DNA of 64,000 bases. Origin: Pogonophryne albipinna (lineage: Eukaryota > Chordata > Actinopteri > Perciformes > Artedidraconidae). The stretch lies in contig CM053260.1 in NCBI GenBank assembly GCA_028583405.1, forward strand, positions 29,250,593-29,314,592. Direction: 5' to 3'. The position numbers were made by a program, and so were the translations under genes. Positions 32,416 through 43,717 of this stretch are shown here, piece after piece (within the stretch, counting starts at the first letter, position 1; every line of letters begins with the position of its first letter). The notes under the pieces are model-generated. The model was not told where the DNA came from. It worked only from the letters and a program-made list of their open reading frames with translations, and ran no database searches.

Positions 32416-33726
32416 GTGCCAACAGAGGAGGGGCTCAAAAAAGCTCAAGTCTTCGGCGCTTCGGACGGAAGCCCCGGACACTTTTCCACTCGCCCGTTGC
32501 ATTTTACAATGGAGAGGGGAATCGAGGCCTCCCCTCCTCCGTCAAAAAAATGCATTCATCATTTTCAAGCTACCATCTGCACGATATCGGAAACCCGGTT
32601 TTTGAGAGCACTTAGAAAAAAAATGGCTGTCTCACTTCATGGAGGAATGCATCCGCTCCATGTGTGCTCTGGCTCGGATACAATTGTTGCATGGAGACCC
32701 CTCAGCATGGTTCTTACCAAACTTTAAGTTTTTGAACTGGTCTCTGGATCAATGCAAGGGGAGTTGTCAGGGGACTCTATAGGCCTTATGAGACACTATT
32801 TTCGGATACATTTAATTACTTTTAGCCCTTTTTTATGGTTCTCCTAAAAATGAACTTAGACTTTTTCTGAGTCTGGAGGAATATAAGGGCAAATGGCGTC
32901 AAATGGACAAAATTAACATTGAAACTGATGACGAAATGGCTTAATGCGTCTCAATGGAAATGATATTCCAATTGCCGTTCAGTTTAGTGTACCAGCGTTG
33001 ACAAGAAAAGTATTCATTTAGACACAAGTGTAATAAACAGTTTAATGCACTTTTAACACTCATGTGCCCACGATTCAAGCTGCTTTCCTGGGTTACAAAG
33101 TGCTGTCAAGTGCCCTGGAAGTGTCACACTATTTAAACATTGTTTACCCACAATTGAAGCTGCTTTAATGGGTTACAGAGGTCTGTGAAGCAGCCTGTCC
33201 TCTGGGTGCGCTCTGTGGCTCTCACAGCCCGCTTCTCTCTGGCTGCTCTCTCCCTGTATTCACAGCACTTCTCCCCGCCTTTCCCACACTTATTCCTGGG
33301 TAGGAAAGCCATGTGCATCACCCTGGATCTCTGCCTAGGTGCCTTTGAGTGTGAGACCCTGCTTACAGCAGTAAACCTGCTGCCAGCATTACAAACATAT
33401 TAATCAGGTGTTTTAACACTTTTTTCCATGAAAATGATTTTTATTCACTATCATGGGGCTATATAAATCAAATTCCGGGTAATTAGGAGCACAATTGTAC
33501 CTTTTACTATTTAAATGTATTTGTATTATATATTTTTGGGCTATTAAAGTGACATTTCTGGGTGACTTTGTCAGTTTATGGAGCTTAGTCCACAATTACC
33601 GGAGGTTCCAGGCCGAATTCGGGAGCTCACAGGCGGCCTGCCTTGTGCCCCCACCCGTGGAAAGCAGAAAAAAGTAAAGAAAACGGTCAATTATATCTTA
33701 AAATAATCAAAAATGAAGTTTAAAAA
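32395..33726. repeat. 1.33-kb tandem unit 1
   Basis: Anchor 'cgaaaaaactactaagtgcc' at 32401. Blocks in order: 'ggaggggctcaaaaaagctc', a Ser/Pro-type frame block, two ~128-bp subrepeats, 'cttaatgcgtctcaatgg', a ~67-bp duplicated block, the 'gctgctctctccctg' block, and an AT-rich end. Recurrent small frames (103, 72, 62 and 60 codons) are repeat-borne and not called as genes. Confidence 0.9.
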
Positions 33727-35058
33727 AATTCTCGAAAAAACTACTAAGTGCCAACGGAGGAGGGGCTCAAAAAAGCTCAAGTCTTCGGCGCTTCGAGCGG
33801 AAGCCCCGGACACTTTTCCACTCCCCCGTTGCATTTTACAATGGAGAGGGGAATCAAGGCCTCCCCTCCTCCGTCAAAAAAATTCATTCATCATTTTCAA
33901 GCTACCATCTGCACGATATCGGAAACCCGGTTTTTGAGAGCACTTAGAAAAAAAACGGCTGTCTCACTTCATGGAGGAATGCATCCGCTCCATGTGTGCT
34001 CTGGCTCGGATACAATTGTTGCATGGAGACCCCCCAGCATGGTTCTTACCAAACTTTAAGTTTTTGAACTGGTCTCTGGATCAATGCAAGGGGAGTTGTC
34101 AGGGGACTCTATAGGCCTTATGAGACACTATTTTCGGATACATTTCATCACTTTCAGCCCTTTTTTATGGTTCTCCTAAAAATGAACTTAGACTTTTTCT
34201 GAGTCTGGAGGAATGTCAGGGCAAATGGCGTCAAATGGACAAAATTAACATTGAAACTGATGACGAAATGGCTTAATGCGTCTCAATGGAAATGATATTC
34301 CAATTGCCGTTCAGTTTAGTGTACCAGCGTTGACAAGAAAAGTATTCATTTGGACACAAGTGTAATAAACAGTTTAATGCACTTTTAACACTCATGTGCC
34401 CACGATTCAAGCTGCTTTCCTGGCTTACAAAGTGCTGTCAAGAGCCCTGGAAGTGTCACACTATTTAAACATTGTTTACCCACAATTGAAGCTGCTTTAA
34501 TGGGTTACAGAGTGCTGTGAAGCAGCCTGTCCTCTGGGTGCACTCTGTGGCTCTCACAGCCCGCTTCTCTCTGGCTGCTCTCTCCCTGTATTCACAGCAC
34601 TTCTCCCCGCCTTTCACACACTTATTCCTGGGTAGGAAAGCCATGTGCATCACCCTGGATCTCTGCCTAGGTGCCTTTGAGTGTGAGACCCTGCTTACAG
34701 CAGTGAACCTGCTGCCAGCATTACAAACATATTAATCAGGTGTTTTAACACTTTTTTCCATGAAAATGATTTTTGTTCACTATCATGGGGCTATATAAAT
34801 CAAATTCCGGGTAATTAGGAGCACAATTGTACCTTTTACTATTTAAATGTATTTGTATTATATATTTTTGGGCTATTAAAGTGACATTTCTGGGTGACTT
34901 TGTCAGTTTATGGACCTTAGTCCACAATTACCGGAGGTTCCAGGCCGAATTCGGGAGCTCACAGGCGGCCTGCCTTGTGCCCCCACCCGTGGAAAGCAGA
35001 AAAAAGTAAAGAAAACGGTCAATTATATCTTAAAATAATCAAAAATGAAGTTTTAAAA
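33727..35058. repeat. 1.33-kb tandem unit 2
   Basis: Anchor at 33733, 1332 bp after unit 1. Nearly identical to unit 1 throughout; the finger frame upstream of unit 1 is not repeated. Confidence 0.9.
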
Positions 35059-36387
35059 AATTCTCGAAAAAACTACTAAGTGCCAACGGAGGAGGGGCTC
35101 AAAAAAGCTCAAGTCTTCGGCGCTTCGAGCGGAAGCCCCGGACACTTTTCCACTCCCCCGTTGCATTTTACAATGGAGAGGGGAATCAAGGCCTCCCCTC
35201 CGTCAAAAAAATTCATTCATCATTTTCAAGCTACCATCTGCACGATATCGGAAACCCGGTTTTTGAGAGCACTTAGAAAAAAAATGGCTGTCTCACTTCA
35301 TGGAGGAATGCATCCGCTCCATGTGTGCTCTGGCTCGGATACAATTGTTGCATGGAGACCCCCCAGCATGGTTCTTTCCAAACTTTAAGTTTTTGAACTG
35401 GTCTCTGGATCAATGCAAGGGGAGTTGTCAGGGGACTCTATAGGCCTTATGAGACACTATTTTCGGATACATTTCATTACTTTCAGCCCTTTTTTATGGT
35501 TCTCCTAAAAATGAACTTAGACTTTTTCTGAGTCTGGAGGAATGTAAGGGCAAATGGCGTCAAATGGACAAAATTAACATTGCAACTGATGACGAAATGG
35601 CTTAATGCGTCTCAATGGAAATGATATTCCAATTGCCGTTCAGTTTAGTGTACCAGCGTTGACAAGAAAAGTATTCATTTGGACACAAGTGTAATAAACA
35701 TTTTAATGTACTTTTAACGCTCATGTGCCCACGATTCAAGCTGCTTTCCTGGGTTACAAAGTGCTGTCAAGTGCCCTGGAAGTGTCACACTATTTAAACA
35801 TTGTTCACCCACAATTGAAGCTGCTTTAATGGGTTACAGGGTGCTGTGAAGCAGCCTGTCCTCTGGGTGCGCTCTGTGGCTCTCACAGTCCGCTTCTCTC
35901 TGGCTGCTCTCTCCCTGTATTCACAGCACTTCTCCCCGCCTTTCACACACTTATTCCTGGGTAGGAAAGCCATGTGCATCACCCTGGATCTCTGCCTAGG
36001 TTTCTTTGAGTGTGAGACCCTGCTTACAGCAGTGAACCTGCTGCCAGCATTACAAACATATTAATCAGGTGTTTTAACACTTTTTTCCATGAAAATGATT
36101 TGTATTCACTATCATGGGGCTATATATATCAAATTCCGGGTAATTAGGAGCACAACTGTACCTTTTACTATTTAAATGTATTTGTATTATATATTTTTGG
36201 GCTATTAAAGTGACATTTCTGGGTGACTTTGTCAGTTTATGGAGCTTAGTCCACAATTCCCGGAGGTTCCAGGCCGAATTTGAGAGCTCATAGGCGGCCT
36301 GCCATGCGCCCCCACCCGTGGAAAGCAGAAAAAAGTAAAGAAAACGGTCAATTATATCTTAAAATAATCAAAAATGAAGTTTAAAAA
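35059..36387. repeat. 1.33-kb tandem unit 3
   Basis: Anchor at 35065 (1332 bp after unit 2). Carries private variants shared only with unit 5: 'attgcaactgatg', 'aacattttaatgtac', 'cacagtccgcttc' and 'ctaggtttctttgag'. Confidence 0.9.
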
Positions 36388-37718
36388 AATTCTCGAAAAA
36401 ACTACTAAGTGCCAATGGAGGAGGGGCTCAAAAAAGCTCAAGTCTTCGGCGCTTCGGGCGGAAGCCCCGGACACTTTTCCACTCCCCCGTTGCATTTTAC
36501 AACGGAGAGGGGAATCGAGGCCTCCCCTCCTCCGTCAAAAAAATGCATTCATCATTTTCAAGCTACCATCTGCACGATATCGGAAACCCGGTTTTTGAGA
36601 GCACTTAGAAAAAAAACGGCTGTCTCACCTCATGGAGGAATGCATCCGCTCCATGTGTGCTCTGGCTCGGATACAATTGTTGCATGGAGACCCCCAGCAT
36701 GGTTCTTACCAAACTTTACGTTTTTGAACTGGTCTCTGGATCAATGCAAGGGGAGTTGTCAGGGGACTCTATACGCCTTATGAGACACTATTTTCGGATA
36801 CATTTCATCACTTTCAGCCCTTTTTTATGGTTCTCCTAAAAATGAACTTAGACTTTTTCTGAGTCTGGAGGAATGTAAGGGCAAATGGCGTCACATGGAC
36901 AAAATTAACATTGAAACTGATGACAAAATGGCTTAATGCGTCTCAATGGAAATGATATTCCAATTGCCGTTCAGTTTAGTGTACCAGCGTGGACTAGAAA
37001 AGTATTCATTTGGACACAAGTGTAATAAACAGTTTAATGCACTTTTAACACTCATGTGCCCACGATTCAAGCTGCTTTCCTGGGTTACAAAGTGCTGTCA
37101 AGTGCCCTGGAAGTATCACACTATTTAAACATTGTTCACCCACGATTGAAGCTGCTTTAATGGGTTACAAAGTGCTGTGAAGCAGCCTGTCCTCTGGGTG
37201 CGCTCTGTGGCTCTCACAGCCCGCTTCTCTCTGGCTGCTCTCTCCCTGTATTCACAGCACTTCTCCCTGCCTTTCACACACTTATTCCTGGGTAGGAAAG
37301 CCATGTGCATCACCCTGGATCTCTGCCTAGGTGCCTTTGAGTGTGAGACCCTGCTTACAGCAGTGAACCTGCTGCCAGCATTACAAACATATTAATCAGG
37401 TGTTTTAACACTTTTTTCCATGAAAATGATTTTTATTCACTATCATGGGGCTATATAAATCAAATTCCGGGTAATTAGGAGCACAACTGTACCTTTTACT
37501 ATTTAAATGTATTTGTATTATATATTTTTGGGCTATTAAAGTGACATTTCTGGGTGATGTTGTCAGTTTATGGAGCTTAGCCCTCAATTCCCGGAGGTTC
37601 CAGGCCGAATTTGAGAGCTCATAGGCGGCCTGCCATGCGCCCCCACCCATGGAAAGCAGAAAAGAGTAAAGAAAACGGTCAATTATATATTAAAATAATC
37701 AAAAATGAAGTTTTAAAA
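36388..37718. repeat. 1.33-kb tandem unit 4
   Basis: Anchor at 36394 (1329 bp after unit 3). Carries the common variants rather than those of units 3 and 5. Confidence 0.9.
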
Positions 37719-38995
37719 AATTCTCGAAAATACTACTAAGTGCCAACGGAGGAGGGGCTCAAAAAAGCTCAAGTCTTCGGCGCTTCGGGCGGAAGCCCCG
37801 GACACTATTCCACTCCCCCGTTGCATTTTACAATGGAGAGGGGAATCGAAGCCTCCCCTCCTCCGTCAAAAAAATGCATTCATCATTTTCAAGCTACCAT
37901 CTGCACGATATCGGAAACCTGGTTTTTGAGAGCACTTAGAAAAAAAACGGCTGTCTCACTTCATGGAGGAATGCATCCGCTCCATGTGTGCTCTGGCTCG
38001 GATACAATTGTTGCATGGAGACCCCCCAGCATGGTTCTTACCAAACTTTAAGTTTTTGAACTGGTCTCTGGATCAATGCAAGGGGAGTTGTCAGGGGACT
38101 CTATAAGCCTTATGAGACACTATTTTCGGATACATTTCATCACTTTCAGCCCTTTTTTATGGTTCTCCTAAAAATGAACTTAGACTTTTTCTGAGTCTGG
38201 AGGAATGTAAGGGCAAATGGCGTCAAATGGACAAAATTAACATTGCAACTGATGACGAAATGGCTTAATGCGTCTCAATGGAAATGATATTCCAATTGCC
38301 GTTCAGTTTAGTGTACCAGCGTTGACAAGAAAAGTATTCATTTGGACACAAGTGTAATAAACATTTTAATGTACTTTTAACACTCATGTGCCCACGATTC
38401 AAGCTGCTTTCCTGGGTTACAAAGTGCTGTCAAGTGCCCTGGAAGTGTCACACTATTTAAACATTGTTCACCCACAATTGAAGCTGCTTTAATGGGTTAC
38501 AGGGTGCTGTGAAGCAGCCTGTCCTCTGGGTGCGCTCTGTGGCTCTCACAGTCCGCTTCTCTCTGGCTGCTCTCTCCCTGTATTCACAGCACTTCTCCCC
38601 GCCTTTCACACACTTATTCCTGGGTAGGAAAGCCATGTGCATCACCCTGGATCTCTGCCTAGGTTTCTTTGAGTGTGAGACCCTGCTTACAGCAGTGAAC
38701 CTGCTGCCAGCATTACAAACATATTAATCAGGTGTTTTAACACTTTTTTCCATGAAAATGATTTTTATTCACTATCATGGGGCTATATAAATCAAATTCC
38801 GGGTAATTAGGAGCACAACTGTACCTTTTACTATTTAAATGTATTTGTATTATATATTTTTGGGCTATTAAAGTGACATTTCTGGGTGACTTTGTCAGTT
38901 TATGGAGCTTAGCCCACAATTCCCGGAGGTTCCAGGCTGAATTTGGGAGCTCATAGGTGGCCTGCCATGCGCCCCCACCCGTGGAAAGCAGAAAG
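37719..38995. repeat. 1.33-kb tandem unit 5, cut by a LINE
   Basis: Anchor at 37725 (1331 bp after unit 4). Ends at 'gtggaaagcagaaa', about 60 bp short of a full unit, where LINE sequence starts. Confidence 0.9.
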
Positions 38996-39975
38996 GGGGA
39001 TTGGGAGTAAGCTTATCCGGTCTACATGTGTTTTGTAGACTTGGAGAAGGCGTATGACCGAGTTCCCAGGGAGTTACTGTGGGAGGTGCTGCAGGAGTAT
39101 GGGGTGAGGTGGTCTCTACTAAGGGCCATCCAATCTCTGTACTCCCAAAGCGAGAGCTGTGTCCGGGTCCTCGGCAGTTCGGTGGACTAAGGATTGCACC
39201 ACTGCTTTTTGCAGATGATGTGGTTCTAATGGCTTCATCGGTCTGCGACCTTCAGCACTCACTGGATCGGTTCGCAACCGAGTGTGAAGCGGCTGGGATG
39301 AGGATCAGCACCTCCAAATCTGAGGCCATGGTTCTCAGCAGGAAACCGATGGACTGTCCACTCCAAGTAGGGAATGAGTCCTTACCCCAAGTGAAAGAGT
39401 TCAAGTATCTCGGGGTCTTGTTCTCGAGTGAGGGAACAATGGAGCGTGAGATGGGCCGGAGAATCGGAGCAGTGGGAGCGGTACTGCAGTCGCTTTACCG
39501 CACCGTTGTGACGAAAAGGGAGCTGAGCCAGAAGGCAAAGCTCTCTGTCTACCGGGCCATTTTTGTTCCTATGGTCAAGAAGGATGGGTCATGACCGAAA
39601 GAACGAGATTGCGGATACAAGCGGCCGTGATGGGTTTACTCCGCAGGGTGGCCGGTGTCTCCCTTAGGGATAAGGTGAGAAGTTCGGTCATCCGGGAGGG
39701 ACTCAGAGTTGAGCCGCTCCTCCTTCGCGTCGAAAGGAGCCAGTTGAGGTGTTCCAGGCACATCCAGCTGGGAAGAGACCAAGGGGTAGACCTAGGACCA
39801 GGTGGAGGGATTATATCTCTTCGCTGGCCTGGGAGCGCCTTGGGATCCCCCAGTCAGAGCTGGTGGATGTCGCCAGGGAAAAGAACGTTTGGGGCTCTCT
39901 GCTGGAACTGCTACCCCTGCGACCCGACCACGGATAAGCGGGAGAAGATGGATGGATGGATGGTATGGCTGTAGC
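38996..39975 (+). pseudogene. 5'-truncated non-LTR retrotransposon (RT C-terminal part)
   Basis: It opens in reverse transcriptase: 'CFVDLEKAYDRVPRELLW' (from about 39029), then a small frame break, the catalytic 'FADDVVL' (about 39210) and the 'EFKYLGVLFSSEG' block. The post-RT region (39591-39937, 'LRRVAGVSLRDKVRSS', 'RPRGRPRTRWRDYI') lies in other frames, with at least two frameshifts and a deletion. The 3' end is a short (GGAT)n tail after 'cggataagcgg', as in a common fish LINE family (I/Nimb or Rex-like; clade not certain). A dead copy inserted at the array's edge. Confidence 0.8.
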
Positions 39976-40735
39976 CTACCCCAGCCCCTGGCACCGCCAC
40001 TGACAATGATGCAAATCATCAATTTTAATAATACATGATAACTAAAATACAACTCCCAACATCTTTAATTGCGAATATTTTTGTTCAAACCTCTTTTTGT
40101 GTTTAAAATCGGATGTTTATAAACTGCTTGGTTTTTGCAACAGTGCCTGTAAATAGAACTGTATAATCACACTGACATGTTTCTACACTAGACACAGAGA
40201 TATCCTCCTAAGTGCATCTGTTTTATTTGTTCTATGTCCTCTATATCTCTATTCATGTGTTGGAGGAGCCTGGAATTCAGTTTTTCAGTTACATATCTAC
40301 ACTGTAGCTGCTGACCACGTGGTGATAAAGTTTTGAATCTGAAAGTAAATACAAAGAGGTAAAACAATGGGTAAAACATGAGGTCAAATCAAGTTGTTAG
40401 AATCTGTATGATGTCTATCTTGTTTTGCAGTTTAGCAGTAGCCTTAATGTTTGCAAGAACTGTTTGTACACAGAGTATTGAGACTACAAATATATATATA
40501 AGATAAAATATTTGTTAAATACACAATTGATTGCCTTGTTATTCATACTGTGCTACTATATTGTGTTAATTCTTGTTAAAATTGTTTACAATTAGGTTTG
40601 GAGGTTTTCTCTCTCCTTTTATCAATATGGCATTTCCCCAAAATAAGTTTAGAAAAAAGTGTTGTTCTTCCCGTGTGACAGGATTATTTGCAATCAATCC
40701 ACATACATATCTTTTTTAATATGTTTAAATGTGTA
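39976..40735. other. no gene seen
   Basis: AT-rich sequence ending in a (TA)n tract at about 40734-40752 into which the next LTR element is inserted. Confidence 0.4.
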
Positions 40736-40751
40736 TATATATATATATATA

Positions 40752-41186
40752 TGTAACGGAGCTGATCTCTGGGGCCATAGATCTCGGCCTCCGTTACGGA
40801 TTCTGTAGCTTCATTGGTGGCAAAGTGTATGTAGTTTGTGCATCTGTCTGTGTTTTAGTTTGTCTGTCTCTGTTTCCTGGTTTTATGTTAAAGTGTTCCC
40901 CTATCCCCATGTCTGTTGCTGATTGTGTGCACCTGGTGCCCTGTGTTGTCTCCTCCCCCCTCACCTGTGTCCTGTTGGTTTGTTTAGTGTGGGTGTGTAT
41001 TTAGGCTCTGTTGCCCTGTCTGTTTGGAGGCTGGTAGTGTGGTGGCTGGTGACTGTGCGCACAGGAGCAGCAGATTGAGGCTGTGTCATATCATATGAGT
41101 TCATAAATGCCCACACCGGGTTGTATTTTTGGACGTTCTGCCTCTGCCTCCTTGCTTGGTCGGGCTGCTCAATTGTCAGCTTCACA
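40752..41186 (+). repeat. 5' LTR
   Basis: Begins TGTAACGGAGC, ends CTTCACA. The region near 41095 contains 'cataaatg'; the 3' copy reads 'aataaatg', a possible polyadenylation signal. The left flank is (TA)n. Confidence 0.75.
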
Positions 41187-41188
41187 AT

Positions 41189-41206
41189 TGGTGTCAGAAG
41201 TGGGAT
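41189..41206 (+). other. primer-binding site
   Basis: 'tggtgtcagaagtgggat' begins with TGG two bases after the LTR end, as required for tRNA 3'-CCA pairing. The tRNA species was not assigned. Confidence 0.65.
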
Positions 41207-41281
41207 TGACCAAGTGAGGAGGTGAAAATCCCGAGAGGAAAGATTAGCGACCAAAGAGAGGAGCCAGATGACGGTGTGGCT

Positions 41282-42187
41282 ATGCCTGGAGCTGACCAGG
41301 GGGCCACGGCTGGTCAACCAGAGGACAGGATTGACCAACTGAAGGAGATGATGAAGTCATTCATGCGATATCAGAAGCAGGAGGAGTGCCGTTTGAGAAA
41401 CATGGAGAAGCAGGTATCCATGATTAAAGAGGAACGGAGACTCCGGAGGCAAGATGGCAGATTGGCTGAGGAGCTCGACCGCATCAACGTCTGGTATGGG
41501 GACCAGACCCAAAGAGAAAGGAAAGTGATGCAGCGGATCAAAGAGTACCGCATGGAGCTCCAGGAGCAGGACCGGCAACAGAAGGAGGAGGCGGAGCGCA
41601 TCATGGAGCGTCAGCTGCTGGAGGGACAGAGACAGAGACAGCGACAGGCAGACCTCACGGCCCAGAAGGCCAGAAAGGAGGAAGAAACATTTAAGCGGGA
41701 GGAGCTGGTAAAAATCCTGGAGGAGAATAACCGCCAGCTGAAGAGCGAACTGGAGCAAGCGGCCGCTAAGAAGCTGCAGAAGGTGAACAGCAGCCTGCAG
41801 CGTCACCTGCAGCGCAGCACGGAGGAGAAGGAGGAGCGTGAGAGGGAGCTCATCCAGATGAAGCAGCAGATAGCCACGCTGATGCAGCGGTCCCGGGCGG
41901 ATCCCGCTCAGCTAGAGAGGCCGCAGTCCCGGCTCTCTAAGAAGAAACTGGCACAGGAGAAGGAAACTAAAGACGAGGAAGAGGCTTTTCTAGCCCAGGA
42001 GGAGCGGGTGAAAATGGCCGAAAAGATCCGTCAGGAGAGAGATCGCGTCAGGCAGCAGAACCAGCAGGAGCGCCGGGAGAGGAAGAATCAGATCCCGAAG
42101 CGTCCTTCTGACTTCATGCCCCACCCTGAGGAAACCATGCTGCACCAGCAGTGGCTGGTGACTGTGCGCACAGGAGCAGCAGATTGA
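41282..42187 (+). CDS. gag-like N-terminus fused to a long coiled coil
   Basis: The frame is open from before 41222 (GTG there); the first ATG, 41282, gives 301 residues. From 41222, the first ~65 residues ('VKIPRGKISDQREE' type start, 'DQLKEMMKSFMRYQKQEE') look like the N-terminus of a fish gypsy gag. Thereafter the protein is a highly charged Glu/Arg/Gln/Lys heptad-like coiled coil of ~210 residues ('RIKEYRMELQEQDRQQKEEA', 'KSELEQAAAKKLQKVNSSLQ'). It ends in a non-coil segment ('IPKRPSDFMPHPEE') and about 11 residues read from the LTR. No capsid, zinc knuckle or protease follows. The coil is unlike gag capsid and may be captured host sequence; the donor gene was not recognised. Confidence 0.65.
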   Translation: MPGADQGATAGQPEDRIDQLKEMMKSFMRYQKQEECRLRNMEKQVSMIKEERRLRRQDGRLAEELDRINVWYGDQTQRERKVMQRIKEYRMELQEQDRQQKEEAERIMERQLLEGQRQRQRQADLTAQKARKEEETFKREELVKILEENNRQLKSELEQAAAKKLQKVNSSLQRHLQRSTEEKEERERELIQMKQQIATLMQRSRADPAQLERPQSRLSKKKLAQEKETKDEEEAFLAQEERVKMAEKIRQERDRVRQQNQQERRERKNQIPKRPSDFMPHPEETMLHQQWLVTVRTGAAD

Positions 42188-42295
42188 GGCTGTGTCATAT
42201 CATATGAGTTAATAAATGCCCACACCGGGTTGTATTTTTGGACGTTCTGCCTCTGCCTCCTTGCTTGGTCGGGCTGCTCAATTGTCAGCTTCACA
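42148..42295 (+). repeat. 3' LTR remnant
   Basis: Matches 41039-41186 with one difference. Followed directly by (AT)n to about 42317. Confidence 0.85.
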
Positions 42296-42548
42296 ATATA
42301 TATATATATATATATATTGGGATTTTAGCCTTTGCAGACCGTTTACATGCACTCAAACCTATATAGCAACATGGCGTCACTTTGTTCAGATAAAGAGAAA
42401 ACCCACTGCATTAAGCGCCCCGCAAACAATAAATAATATATACAAATACAAATTGTAGCAGCCAAAATCATATAAAAATAAAACAGATAATTAACTTAAA
42501 ATAATACAGCTGCTGAGGCACTAGTAAGCAGATCTTACGCAGGGCAAT
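42296..42548. other. (AT)n, then a MITE family B-like fragment; no gene
   Basis: Contains 'gcagaccgtttacatgca', shared with 5637-5655 in MITE family B. The rest is AT-rich. Confidence 0.4.
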
Positions 42549-42629
42549 GATCAAGGTAGTGATGGCAGTTTGACACTGAAGCTTCGAACGGAGCTTCAAC
42601 CCTGGACTTCCTATTCCATAGAAGCAGTG

Positions 42630-43185
42630 GGTGTTTCTCAATCACGAGGATGCTGGCTTGGTAGTCGCGTACTTCCAAGTCACTTCCTTCAGAAACTAAG
42701 CCAGTATACTTCCAAGCCACGGCTTCGGAAAACGAAGAAGAATAGAACAGGCTAACAAGTGTGCCACTCTCTCTAACGGTTTCAAAATAAACTGTACCGA
42801 AAATAAATACCTTACGATGTCTATCTAATTATGAACTTGCTTTACTTTCACGGAACACATTTTTGGTGATAACAAATGTAACAAAGTAACATATTTACCA
42901 ACACATGTTCTACTCCACTATACTTACATTTAAATGTGTGCTGCGTCGGTTCAGCCATTCTCCGCAAGGGTTTTTGAAATTGGTCCGTGCGCAAAGCATT
43001 GTGGGGATTTTAAGGACGCGAAGTCTACCCATGTGCAGCCTCGAAATTTCCCCCAAACCAAGGACGGGGCCTCGGTGGAATTCCAAGTATGCTGGACATT
43101 GGAACGGTCCTGCTGCGCCACTTGATGACGTAGCATCCTTGAAATATTGGCTTGGAAGCCAGTATCCTCGAGATTGAGAAACGGC
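42630..43185. mobile_element. nested MITE with 5-bp flank repeat
   Basis: Inner ends 'ggtgtttctcaat' and 'attgagaaacggc' are inverted apart from two positions, flanked by CAGTG at 42625-42629 and 43186-43190. 'ggatgctggcttgg' inside the left end mirrors 'ggcttggaagccagtatcc' on the right. Family not assigned. Confidence 0.55.
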
Positions 43186-43200
43186 CAGTGCTTCGAAGCT

Positions 43201-43283
43201 TGCTTCAAATCACGTGACATGTGACGTCAGAAGCAGCAACTGCTTCAAATCACGTGACATGTGACGTCCGAACCAGCTACTGC
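43201..43283. repeat. 40-bp tandem repeat, two copies
   Basis: 'tgcttcaaatcacgtgacat' at 43201 and 43241, each with a 'cacgtgacatgtgacgt' palindrome-rich core. Confidence 0.8.
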
Positions 43284-43646
43284 TTCCTTTCCTGAATGAA
43301 TCACTTGACAGGTTCGGGGTCCATTAACGCGATTCAATCATAGACTGAATTCAATGCACTGCCTCGTCTCGATTCTGACAGGTGACAGGTTGAAACAGTT
43401 TCGAATTTGAGCGCTTCAACACTTTATGACCGCTCTAAACAATAGGCAATGTGTGGGTTGTCGTAGTTTGCGTTGTTGCTGTTGAGTTGTTGTTGGTATT
43501 GCATTTGAATTGTAGTATCATATAGAGCAAGCCAGGAAGAAAGATAGGTCGTTCTGGCTCGGGAAACACTTCGAAATGTGGAGAAGTTGTGAACAAAAAG
43601 ACAATTATCAGTAATATAAAAACAGATCAATATTTTAAGGAATAGA

Positions 43647-43717
43647 TAGCCCAGTGGGTAGAGCTGGCGGCCCGAATGCAGCGATGTCCTCCGCGCAGCT
43701 GGTTCAAAGCCCGGAAT
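43647..43717 (+). other. tRNA-like segment with pol III A and B boxes
   Basis: 'tagcccagtgggtagagc' (43647-43664) fits an A box and 'ggttcaaagcc' (43701-43711) a B box, with tRNA-like spacing. The acceptor stem does not pair convincingly, so a SINE-type head or tRNA relic is more likely than a working tRNA gene. It lies inside the hAT element. Confidence 0.5.

Larger units (their letters stand above)
40752..42295 (+). mobile_element. internally deleted LTR retrotransposon
   Basis: A full 5' LTR (40752-41186), a primer-binding site, one long frame and the last 148 bp of a 3' LTR, inserted in a (TA)n microsatellite that resumes on the other side. All of pol and the first ~290 bp of the 3' LTR are missing. 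The junction near 42148 falls in 'gtggctggtgac', shared by frame and LTR. The two LTR segments differ at one of 148 positions (tca vs taa near 41103/42212), so the element is young. Confidence 0.8.

Noticed and set aside
32416..38727. Recurrent frames of 103, 72, 62 and 60 codons in each 1.33-kb unit as a gene family
   Set aside because: They overlap on both strands, lack recognisable domains and recur only because the DNA repeats.
41357..41806. Leu-rich minus-strand frame opposite the coiled coil
   Set aside because: Antisense of Gln/Glu/Lys-rich codons gives Leu/Phe-rich frames; there is no independent evidence.
43647..43717. Functional tRNA gene
   Set aside because: A and B boxes are present, but no convincing acceptor or anticodon stems, and it lies within a transposon.
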